Counted from the first letter of the stretch, positions 1 to 5,415 are shown. The stretch is 5,435 nucleotides of DNA from an uncultured Collinsella sp. (GCA_902492855.1 CABUMU010000123.1:1-5435); one strand, 5' to 3'. Translations and numbers: made by a program. The notes: a model not told the origin generated them from the letters alone.

Positions 1-39
1 AAGGCGCCACACTGGTCTGCGGAGTGTTCTGAAAGCTAA

Positions 40-57
40 GTCCGGCCCCCGCCGGAC
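40..57 (-). terminator. Putative terminator hairpin after asd
   Basis: A perfect 7-bp GC-rich stem (40-46 with 51-57) closes a four-base loop, starting nine bases past the asd stop codon. Read on the minus strand the stem is followed by TTAGCTTTC, which has some T but no clean T-run. It is therefore either a weak intrinsic terminator for asd or a 3'-end stabilising hairpin. On the plus strand nothing T-rich follows it, so the minus orientation is preferred. The rest of 1-65 shows no gene. Confidence 0.45.
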
Positions 58-65
58 AGGCCACA

Positions 66-1091
66 CTACTCGCAGAGCAGCTTAGCGATCTGGACGGCGT
101 TGGTTGCCGCGCCCTTACGGATTTGGTCGCCGCAGCACCAGAAGGTGATACCGCGCGCGGCCTCGGGGTTCGAGATGTCGCGACGCACGCGACCGACCCA
201 GATCAGGTCCTGGTCGGACGTATCCATCGGCATGGGGAAGCGATCGTGCGCATCCTCGGCGCTCATGTCGTCAACCAGCTTCACGCCCGGAGCGGCAGCC
301 AGCGCAGCACGGGCCTCTTCCACCGTGATGTCGCGCTCAAACTCGAGCGTAATGCTCTCGGAGTGCGAGCGCAGCACAGGCACGCGCACGCAGGTGCAGT
401 TCACGCGCAGCTCGGGCAGGTGCATGATCTTACGGCCCTCGTTTTGCAGCTTCATCTCCTCGGAGGTAAAGCCTTCCTCCTTGACGCCGCCAATCTGCGG
501 AATCAGGTTGCTCGCGAGCTGGGCGGCAAATGCGCGCGGCTCGGGAATCTCCTCGCCACGGCCCAGGGCGGCAAGCTGCGCTTCGAGCTCGGCCATACCG
601 GGAGCACCGGCACCCGAAGCCGCCTGATACGTCGAGACGATCATGCGCTTCACGCCGGCAAGCTGATGCAGCGGCCACGTGGGAACCAGGCCGATGATGG
701 TCGCGCAGTTGGGGTTGGCGATAAGGCCGTGATGCCACTTGATGTCGTCGGCATTGATCTCGGGCACGACCAACGGCACCTCGGGATCCATGCGGAAGGC
801 ATGGCTGTTGTCGACCACGACGGCGCCGCGCTTGACGGCCTCGGGCAGTAGCTCCTTCGCGATATCGTCGCCGGCGGCTCCGAGCACAATATCACAGCCC
901 TCAAAGGCCTCGGGGCAAGCCTCTTCGATCACGATCTGCTCGCCGCGGAACTCAACGGTCTTGCCCGCGGAGCGTGCACTTGCCAACAGCTTGAGCTTGC
1001 CGATCGGGAACTCCTGCTCGTTGAGGCACTCGAGCATCTGGGTGCCCACGGCTCCCGTCGCGCCCAAAATAGCAACCGTGTACTGTTTCAT
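66..1091 (-). CDS. asd: Aspartate-semialdehyde dehydrogenase
   Basis: This cytoplasmic enzyme reduces L-aspartyl-4-phosphate to aspartate semialdehyde with NADPH, the branch point to lysine/diaminopimelate and to threonine/methionine. The 341-residue product has the usual family length. The N-terminal Rossmann part carries GATGAVG at residues 10-16 (NADP binding). NSHAFR ends at Arg100, a likely phosphate-binding residue. NPNCATIIG contains the expected nucleophile Cys129, and TYQAASGAG contains Gln156. CVRVPVLRSHSES supplies Arg236 and His243, seven residues apart as are Arg267 and His274 of the E. coli enzyme. The longer open frame runs 54 codons further upstream to 1253, but that extension lies in intergenic sequence. 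The ATG at 1091 gives the canonical MKQYTVAILGATG start and has a purine-rich ribosome site. It lies downstream of lysC in the same direction with a 173-bp gap containing a hairpin, so it may be co-transcribed by read-through or have its own promoter. Identification is secure. Confidence 0.97.
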   Translation of the reverse strand: MKQYTVAILGATGAVGTQMLECLNEQEFPIGKLKLLASARSAGKTVEFRGEQIVIEEACPEAFEGCDIVLGAAGDDIAKELLPEAVKRGAVVVDNSHAFRMDPEVPLVVPEINADDIKWHHGLIANPNCATIIGLVPTWPLHQLAGVKRMIVSTYQAASGAGAPGMAELEAQLAALGRGEEIPEPRAFAAQLASNLIPQIGGVKEEGFTSEEMKLQNEGRKIMHLPELRVNCTCVRVPVLRSHSESITLEFERDITVEEARAALAAAPGVKLVDDMSAEDAHDRFPMPMDTSDQDLIWVGRVRRDISNPEAARGITFWCCGDQIRKGAATNAVQIAKLLCE

Positions 1092-1095
1092 GCTT

Positions 1096-1103
1096 CCCCC
1101 TTT
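1096..1103 (-). promoter_or_regulatory. Ribosome binding site of asd
   Basis: On the minus strand AAAGGGGG stands four bases before the ATG at 1091, and its AAAGG core is seven bases from it. It decides the start in favour of the 341-residue product over the 54-codon upstream extension. Confidence 0.7.
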
Positions 1104-1165
1104 AAAGGTTGTGGCTTTTGCCCGCACGCCGAGCAGGCTGATTATTGTTGCCAGTGTATACAAGA

Positions 1166-1192
1166 ACGGGGCGGACACGAAACCCGCCCCGT
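1166..1192 (-). terminator. GC-rich hairpin between lysC and asd, probable terminator or attenuator
   Basis: A perfect 9-bp stem (1166-1174 with 1184-1192; seven or eight of the pairs G-C or C-G) closes a nine-base loop. On the minus strand the stem is followed by TCTTGTATAC, giving a short T-rich tract (T, T, C, T, T, G, T counting the last stem base), as in a moderate intrinsic terminator. In the plus direction it is followed by CGAAACGAAA, unsuitable for termination. It lies about 75 bases past the lysC stop and about 75 bases before the asd start, so it would partly separate asd from lysC expression. A hairpin limiting read-through is as consistent as a full terminator. Confidence 0.55.
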
Positions 1193-1214
1193 CGAAACGA
1201 AACCGAAACGAAAC
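1193..1214. repeat. Perfect 11-bp tandem direct repeat
   Basis: CGAAACGAAAC occurs twice head to tail (1193-1203 and 1204-1214). Each copy is itself two overlapping CGAAAC units, and a fifth CGAAAC lies in the loop of the adjacent hairpin (1178-1183). The repeat sits between lysC and asd. No function is known to me; repeat-length variation or a protein-binding array are the obvious possibilities. Confidence 0.8.
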
Positions 1215-1226
1215 GCCCCGCCGTAG

Positions 1227-1250
1227 ATTTATGAGACATGTCCCAAAAAT
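1227..1250. repeat. 24-bp imperfect palindrome just downstream of lysC
   Basis: The sequence is symmetrical about 1238/1239, with 10 of 12 arm positions complementary and a perfect GACATGTC core (1235-1242). It starts 14 bases past the lysC stop codon in lysC's reading direction. It could be a protein-binding dyad for asd regulation or a weak 3' hairpin. In the lysC transcript one of the two mismatches becomes a U-G pair. Confidence 0.6.
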
Positions 1251-1264
1251 CACCGGGATGGTAG

Positions 1265-2653
1265 CTACTTGCGGAGCACGTCCAGGGCGGGCTCGACCGG
1301 CGCGGAAGCCTCCAAGTCGGAGACCTTCACAATGCCGTTTTTATCGGAAAAGGCACGGTAAATGGTCCGAATCGCCAGGTCGAAGTCCTTCTCCTCGACA
1401 CCGATAATGATGTTGATCTCGTCGCAGCTCTGCGAAATCATACGCACGCTCACGCCGGCCTGGCCGAGCATGCCAAACAGATGGCCCGAGATACCTGCAC
1501 GACCGCGCAGGTTGCGGCCGACGGTAGCGATGAGCGCCAAGCCCTCGACAACCTCGATCTCGAGCGGCTCGACCTCCTGCTGGATGTCGCCCACGAGCGA
1601 GTACAGCGAGTCGTGCACATCCTGCTCCTGCACCACGGCGCCAAAGCGGTCGACACCGGTGGGCATGTGCTCGACGGAAACGTCATAGCGCTCGAAGACC
1701 GAAAGCGCGCGGCGCATAAAACCGACACGGGGTTTGGTGCGGTCGCGGGCAACGTTGATGGCGACAAAACCGCGCTTGCCGGTCACACCGGTAATGATGG
1801 GCTCCGCCTCGCCCTCATCAGCCGTCTCGCTAATGATGGTGCCGGGGTCCTGCGGCGCATTGGTGTTCTTGATGACCAGCGGAATGCCGGCCTCGCGCAC
1901 GGGGAACACGGCCTCCTCGTGCAGGACGCTCGCACCCATGTACGAAAGCTCTCGCAGCTCCTCGTAGGTAACGCGGGCGATGGGCTGAGCCTCGGGCACA
2001 ATGCGAGGATCGGCAGAATAGAAGCCCGAAACGTCGGTCCAGTTCTCGTACAGGTCGGCACCAAGGCACTTGGCCAAGATCGAACCCGAGATATCGCCGC
2101 CACCACGGTCGAGCAGCTTGATCTGGCCCTCACGCGTCGCGCCGTAGAAGCCAGGCATAACGAAGCCGCCCTGCTGACCGTACTCTTGCACCAGCTCGGA
2201 GGTGCGGTTCATGCTGAGCGTACCGTCGTGATGGAACGCCACAACCATCGCGGCGTCCAGGAACGGTAGGCCCAGGTACTCAGCCATCAGGCGAGCGGTG
2301 AAGTACTCGCCGCGGCTCACAAGCTCCTCGGTGGAGTAACCGCCCGAGCGGGCGCGCTCGGCAAAAGCCGCGAACTCCTCACGGATGGGATAGGTGAGCT
2401 CCAGCTCGTCAGCGATATCAAAATAGCGCTGGCCGATGTCCTCGAGCAGCTCCTCGCACGACACGTGGTACTTAACGTGCGCGTTAACCAGGTAGAGCAG
2501 GTCGGTCACCTTGGTGTCGCCCTTAAAACGGCGGCCGCAGGCAGAAACCACCACAAAACGGCGGGCCGAGTCGGCGTCGACAATGGCCTTGATCTTCTTG
2601 AAGTGTTCGGCGTCGGCGACCGACGAGCCGCCAAACTTGGCAATCTTAATCAT
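1265..2653 (-). CDS. lysC: Aspartokinase (monofunctional)
   Basis: This cytoplasmic enzyme phosphorylates L-aspartate with ATP, the first step of lysine, threonine and methionine synthesis. The 462-residue product has an N-terminal amino-acid-kinase domain (about 1-290) and a C-terminal regulatory half with two ACT-type segments (about 295-455). Visible motifs are KFGGSSV at 6-12, VSACGRRFKGDTKVTDLL around 36-53, SRGEYFTARLMA at 113-124, RGGGD at 183-187, WTDVSGFYSADPRIVP at 205-220 and YMGASVLHEEAVFP at 238-251. There is no fused homoserine dehydrogenase. The length and the SACGRRF...KVTDLL loop match the single-chain clostridial type rather than the alpha/beta Bacillus-type enzyme. RGGGD replaces the usual RGGSD (Gly186 for Ser). 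The start gives the canonical MIKIAKFGGSSV. Feedback inhibition by lysine and/or threonine is expected from the ACT region, but the effector cannot be read from sequence. It is divergent from thrC and followed by asd. Confidence 0.97.
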   Translation of the reverse strand: MIKIAKFGGSSVADAEHFKKIKAIVDADSARRFVVVSACGRRFKGDTKVTDLLYLVNAHVKYHVSCEELLEDIGQRYFDIADELELTYPIREEFAAFAERARSGGYSTEELVSRGEYFTARLMAEYLGLPFLDAAMVVAFHHDGTLSMNRTSELVQEYGQQGGFVMPGFYGATREGQIKLLDRGGGDISGSILAKCLGADLYENWTDVSGFYSADPRIVPEAQPIARVTYEELRELSYMGASVLHEEAVFPVREAGIPLVIKNTNAPQDPGTIISETADEGEAEPIITGVTGKRGFVAINVARDRTKPRVGFMRRALSVFERYDVSVEHMPTGVDRFGAVVQEQDVHDSLYSLVGDIQQEVEPLEIEVVEGLALIATVGRNLRGRAGISGHLFGMLGQAGVSVRMISQSCDEINIIIGVEEKDFDLAIRTIYRAFSDKNGIVKVSDLEASAPVEPALDVLRK

Positions 2654-2666
2654 GGACTGGAGGTTA

Positions 2667-2673
2667 CCTTTCT
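2667..2673 (-). promoter_or_regulatory. Weak, distant ribosome binding site of lysC
   Basis: The only purine-rich Shine-Dalgarno-like block before lysC on the minus strand is AGAAAGG, 13 bases from the ATG at 2653, longer than the usual 5-9. The start itself is not in doubt because the protein begins with the conserved MIKIAKFGGSSV. The intervening bases form AGGT-A-ACCT, an interrupted palindrome. Confidence 0.4.
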
Positions 2674-2741
2674 AAAAGCCTCTGCGAACCTATTTTGCGC
2701 GCTCTGATACCATGGGTTCACCGATTGGGACCAAGGCATCC

Positions 2742-2747
2742 GAGGAG
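2742..2747 (+). promoter_or_regulatory. Ribosome binding site of thrC
   Basis: GAGGAG lies nine bases before the ATG at 2757. It selects this start over the in-frame ATG at 2712, which has no purine-rich block in front of it. Confidence 0.75.
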
Positions 2748-2756
2748 CAGTGTTAT

Positions 2757-4274
2757 ATGGGAACTTATCATAGTACACGAGGACGCACTTTATCGTGCTC
2801 AAGTAAGGTGGCAATCCGCACCGGCATCGCTCCCGACGGGGGTTTGTTTGTCTCGGACGAGCTCGGCACCCAACAGGTCGATATCAGCTCGCTTGCAGCT
2901 AAATCGTACTTTGAAATCGCTCAAGATGTGTTGGGAATGTTACTGAATGATTACACGGCCGAAGAAATTTCGGCGTGTGTCGACGAGGCATACCGCGGCA
3001 CGTTCGCGAGTGAAGAGGTTACGCCGCTCGTCAAACTCGACGCTGCGCCGGGCGCTGACGCCCCTCAGACCTATGTGATGGAGCTCTTTGGCGGCCCCAC
3101 AAGCGCCTTCAAGGACGTCGCCCTGCAGATGCTCCCCCGCCTGATGGCCCGCACTTCCGCCAAGGACGGCGGCGCCGAGCGCATCATGATCGTCACCGCC
3201 ACGTCGGGCGACACCGGCAAGGCCGCACTCGCCGGTTTTGCCAACGCTCCGGGCACGGGTATTACCGTCTTTTATCCCGAAGGCAAAGTCAGCCGCGTCC
3301 AGAACCTGCAGATGTCCACGCAAGAGGGCGACAACGTCGCCGTCTGCGGCATCCGCGGCAACTTCGACGACGCCCAGAGTGCCGTCAAGCGCATCTTTGC
3401 CGATAAGGAGCTTGCCGAGCGTCTTGAAGCCGCCGGCACGGTGCTTTCGAGCGCCAACTCCATCAACGTCGGGCGCCTGGTGCCGCAGGTCGTCTACTAC
3501 TTTGCCGCCTATGCGCAGCTGCTGCGCGCTGGCGCCATCGAGGCCGGCGATGCCGTGGAGTTCTGCGTGCCGACCGGCAACTTTGGCGATATCCTGGCCG
3601 GCTACTATGCCAAGCGCATGGGTCTGCCCGTCGCCAAGCTCATCGTCGCGAGCGACAAGAACAACGTTCTGGCTGACTTCCTGACCACCGGCGTTTACGA
3701 CCGCAACCGTCCGTTCTTCACGACCATCTCGCCGTCGATGGACATCCTCATCAGCTCTAACCTGGAGCGCATGCTGTACTTCCTGTCCAATGGCGACTGC
3801 GAGCTTGTTGCTGGCCTTATGGAGCAGCTGACACAGACTGGTCGCTACGAGGTTCCCGCCGACCTGCTGGCCAAGATCCAGAGCGTCTTTGGATGTGGTT
3901 GGGCCAGCGAGGACGAGGTCCGCGCCGCCATCAAGAGCTGTTGGGACGCGAACGGCTACGTGATCGACCCGCACACCGCTTGCGGCTATCACGTCTTTGA
4001 GCAGGTCGCCCCCGCCGAGGGTGCCAAGGCCCGCGTGCTGCTTTCGACCGCAAGCCCCTACAAGTTCCCGCGCGCCTGCTGCGACGCCCTGGGCCTCGAC
4101 GTTCCCGAGGATGATTTTGAGGCTATGCGCGTACTCGAGCAGGCCACCAACACGGTCGCCCCGACCCAGCTCGCCGAACTCGAATCCAAGCCCGTCCGCT
4201 TCGAAGACGTCTGCGACGTCGATGAGATGGCAAGCTACGTCGAGTCTGCAGCAAAACGAATGAGCACCAACTAG
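2757..4274 (+). CDS. thrC: Threonine synthase
   Basis: This PLP-dependent cytoplasmic enzyme converts O-phospho-L-homoserine to L-threonine and phosphate, the last step of the pathway. The product from the ATG at 2757 has 505 residues, the size of the long (yeast Thr4/E. coli-like) class. It begins with the class-typical YHSTRG (4-9) and IAPDGGLFV (24-32). GGPTSAFKDVALQ (112-124) carries the expected Schiff-base lysine Lys119. TATSGDTGKAAL (147-158) and PTGNFGDILAGYY (272-284) are the cofactor- and phosphate-binding loops. DPHTACGYHVFE (404-415) and LLSTASPYKFPRA (428-440) are C-terminal family signatures. An in-frame ATG 15 codons upstream (2712) would add a non-conserved stretch with no ribosome site. 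The first 80 or so codons are clearly less GC-rich than the remainder. It is divergent from lysC and followed by thrB after a 201-bp structured gap. Identification is secure. Confidence 0.97.
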   Translation: MGTYHSTRGRTLSCSSKVAIRTGIAPDGGLFVSDELGTQQVDISSLAAKSYFEIAQDVLGMLLNDYTAEEISACVDEAYRGTFASEEVTPLVKLDAAPGADAPQTYVMELFGGPTSAFKDVALQMLPRLMARTSAKDGGAERIMIVTATSGDTGKAALAGFANAPGTGITVFYPEGKVSRVQNLQMSTQEGDNVAVCGIRGNFDDAQSAVKRIFADKELAERLEAAGTVLSSANSINVGRLVPQVVYYFAAYAQLLRAGAIEAGDAVEFCVPTGNFGDILAGYYAKRMGLPVAKLIVASDKNNVLADFLTTGVYDRNRPFFTTISPSMDILISSNLERMLYFLSNGDCELVAGLMEQLTQTGRYEVPADLLAKIQSVFGCGWASEDEVRAAIKSCWDANGYVIDPHTACGYHVFEQVAPAEGAKARVLLSTASPYKFPRACCDALGLDVPEDDFEAMRVLEQATNTVAPTQLAELESKPVRFEDVCDVDEMASYVESAAKRMSTN

Positions 4275-4286
4275 ATCCCTTATTAA

Positions 4287-4320
4287 GCGCCGGCGAAAGC
4301 CGGCGCACCTTCTAATTATT
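4287..4320 (+). terminator. Probable intrinsic terminator after thrC
   Basis: A perfect 8-bp all-GC stem (4287-4294 with 4299-4306) is capped by a GAAA tetraloop, 12 bases past the thrC stop. It is followed by ACCTTCTAATTATTT, T-rich but interrupted, so termination may be partial and allow read-through into thrB. On the minus strand the stem is followed by TTAATAAGGG, which is less convincing. Confidence 0.7.
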
Positions 4321-4349
4321 TAGCTTTCGGGATGATGACGAGCGTGCGA

Positions 4350-4461
4350 GCGGGTCTGGCCGTTTAGTTCGTCGCGAGTTCCGCACGAGCCGGAGAGCAC
4401 TTAATGTGCTTTCCGAGCGAGCCAGGACTGCCCGAGCAGCGAACTAAACGGCCAGACCCGC
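4350..4461 (+). repeat. 112-bp element bounded by perfect 22-bp inverted repeats
   Basis: The arms 4350-4371 and 4440-4461 are exact reverse complements over 22 bases and enclose 68 bases. The interior contains a 10-bp hairpin (4391-4415), a small CTGC/GCAG hairpin (4428-4431 with 4436-4439) and three CGAGC words. The right arm ends two bases before the AGGAGG of thrB, so a thrC-thrB transcript would place a long branched structure directly before the thrB ribosome site. It could be a cis-acting structured RNA, a dispersed MITE-like or REP-like repeat, or both. I see no target-site duplication and no protein-coding sense. I do not recognise it as a named riboswitch. Confidence 0.85.
4391..4415 (+). 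other. Internal 10-bp hairpin within the inverted-repeat element
   Basis: 4391-4400 pairs with 4406-4415 across a five-base loop (TTAAT), with nine Watson-Crick pairs and one G-U. It sits near the centre of the 112-bp element and would be the apical arm of the folded structure. It has no T-run after it, so it is not a terminator by itself. Confidence 0.7.
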
Positions 4462-4463
4462 CC

Positions 4464-4469
4464 AGGAGG
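4464..4469 (+). promoter_or_regulatory. Ribosome binding site of thrB
   Basis: A consensus AGGAGG lies six bases before the ATG at 4476. It fixes this start and rules out the 24-codon upstream extension from the ATG at 4404, which would translate the inverted-repeat element. Confidence 0.85.
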
Positions 4470-4475
4470 ACTCAC

Positions 4476-5357
4476 ATGATCAAAATCACCGTCCCAGCAA
4501 CCAGCGCCAACCTAGGCATCGGCTACGACACCCTCGGCATGGCCGTTAGCCTCTACTCGCACTTCACCTTCGAGCGCGCCGACAAGCTCACCATCACGGG
4601 CTGCCCCGAGGAGTTCCAAAACGAGAATAACCTGGTCTATGTGAGCTTTGTCGATGCTCTGGCCGCGTGGGGCGAGCCGGCTTTTCCCGTTGCTATCGAC
4701 ATTCAGACCGACGTGCCCGTCGCCCGTGGCCTGGGTTCCAGCTCCACCTGCGTCGTCGCCGGCATTATGGCCGCCGCCGCACTGACAGGCCACACCGTCG
4801 ACCGCGCTGAGCTTGTCCGCATTGCCACCGAGGTCGAGGGCCATCCCGATAACGTCGCCCCTGCTATCCTGGGCGGCGCCGTCTGCTCCTTTACGCCGAC
4901 CGATTCGCTCCCCCAGTGCCTGCGCTACGAGGTGAGCGACCGCTTGCGTTTTATTACCGTGATTCCACCTTACGAGGTACACACGAGTGAGGCACGCAAG
5001 GTCGTGCCGCAGGAGATTCCGCTCTCCACCGCCGTGTGGCAGATGGGCCGCATCGCCGGCATGACGCGCGGTCTGGAGACCGGCGACCTTGACCTGATTG
5101 CCGCCGCCAACGACGACCGCATCCAGGAGCCCTATCGCCGCCGCCTCATCCCCGACTACAACGCCGTGCGCGACACCTGCCTTAACGGCGGCGCCAAGAC
5201 CATCTGGATCAGTGGCTCCGGCTCGACCCTCATGGCTGTGACCGACGACACCATCGTGGCAAAGTTCCTGCAGGTCAAGCTGCGCGAGCAGTTCCCCAAG
5301 TGCGATACGCATATTCTGACGTGCGACACGGAAGGCGCCCAGATCGAATACCTGTAG
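4476..5357 (+). CDS. thrB: Homoserine kinase
   Basis: This cytoplasmic GHMP-family kinase phosphorylates L-homoserine with ATP to give O-phosphohomoserine, the substrate of ThrC encoded just upstream. The 293-residue product is of normal family length. The N-terminal signature PATSANLGIGYDTLG (7-21) is followed by the glycine/serine-rich ATP loop PVARGLGSSSTCVVAG (81-96), then EGHPDNVAPAILGG (121-134) and the C-terminal GHMP motif GAKTIWISGSGSTLMAV (239-255). These and the adjacency to thrC favour homoserine kinase over other GHMP kinases such as mevalonate kinase or the ispE product. Position 16 is Ile where Pro or Ser is common in this motif, a minor variation. The start at 4476 is set by an AGGAGG ribosome site. 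Expression may depend on read-through of the thrC terminator or on an unrecognised promoter in the gap. Confidence 0.97.
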   Translation: MIKITVPATSANLGIGYDTLGMAVSLYSHFTFERADKLTITGCPEEFQNENNLVYVSFVDALAAWGEPAFPVAIDIQTDVPVARGLGSSSTCVVAGIMAAAALTGHTVDRAELVRIATEVEGHPDNVAPAILGGAVCSFTPTDSLPQCLRYEVSDRLRFITVIPPYEVHTSEARKVVPQEIPLSTAVWQMGRIAGMTRGLETGDLDLIAAANDDRIQEPYRRRLIPDYNAVRDTCLNGGAKTIWISGSGSTLMAVTDDTIVAKFLQVKLREQFPKCDTHILTCDTEGAQIEYL

Positions 5358-5376
5358 TCGCCGTCCCGTATACTCG

Positions 5377-5415
5377 CCGGGGAGGCCAGGGGCTTTGCCC
5401 CCAAATCGTCCTCGG
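5377..5415 (+). other. Nested hairpin downstream of thrB, possible 3'-end structure
   Basis: An inner perfect stem (5389-5393 with 5397-5401, three-base loop) is nested in an outer 7-bp stem (5377-5383 with 5409-5415, one G-U pair). It starts about 20 bases after the thrB stop. No T-run follows, so it is not a classical intrinsic terminator; it could mark a transcript end or be part of a repeat cut by the window edge. The remaining 5358-5435 shows no supported gene. Confidence 0.35.

Larger units (their letters stand above)
2654..2756. promoter_or_regulatory. Divergent lysC/thrC promoter region
   Basis: These 103 bases must hold the promoters for lysC (leftwards) and thrC (rightwards). I see no strong sigma-70-type pair. 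The best leftward candidate is TGAACC, 17 bases, CAAAAT (minus strand; 7 of 12 consensus positions). Rightwards TATTTT (2691-2696) is a poor -10 with no good -35. Possible operator features are GAACC at 2686-2690 mirrored by GGTTC at 2715-2719, GGTTACC at 2662-2668 and the palindrome CCATGG at 2710-2715. The region is too short for a lysine riboswitch or a T-box leader in either direction. Confidence 0.5.

Noticed and set aside
123..851. Plus-strand open frame of 242 codons opposite asd, and a similar one at 1481-2269 opposite lysC
   Set aside because: Both mirror the codon structure of the real minus-strand genes and have no family signature.
1141..1146. AATAAT (minus strand) as the -10 box of an asd promoter
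   Set aside because: It matches five of six consensus bases, but the hexamers 16-18 bases upstream (for example CCGTTC) do not resemble a -35 box, so I do not annotate it.
1092..1253. 54-codon N-terminal extension of asd
   Set aside because: It would cross the tandem repeat and hairpin region and precede the conserved MKQYTVAILGATG start, which has its own ribosome site.
2712..2756. Upstream in-frame ATG for thrC
   Set aside because: No Shine-Dalgarno before it; GAGGAG is correctly placed for the ATG at 2757 and the family N-terminus starts there.
2654..2756. Lysine riboswitch or T-box leader upstream of lysC or thrC
   Set aside because: The gap is only 103 bases, too short for either, and there is no recognisable conserved core or terminator/antiterminator pair.
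2940..3992. Long minus-strand open frame of 350 codons opposite thrC
   Set aside because: It lies wholly antisense to a confidently identified gene, shows no recognisable family motifs, and is what high-GC codon bias produces on the opposite strand.
4350..4461. Insertion sequence or CRISPR repeat
   Set aside because: There is no transposase frame, no target-site duplication at the arm ends, and the arms occur only as one inverted pair with no regular spacer array.
4404..4475. 24-codon N-terminal extension of thrB
   Set aside because: It would translate the inverted-repeat element; AGGAGG is six bases before the ATG at 4476, where the conserved protein begins.
4512..5312. Minus-strand open frame of 266 codons opposite thrB
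   Set aside because: Antisense to the conserved GHMP kinase frame, low-complexity Gly/Ala/Asp/His composition, no ribosome site or motifs.
5369..5374. TATACT as a -10 box for a gene beyond the right edge
   Set aside because: No -35-like hexamer at proper spacing and no supported downstream start within the window.
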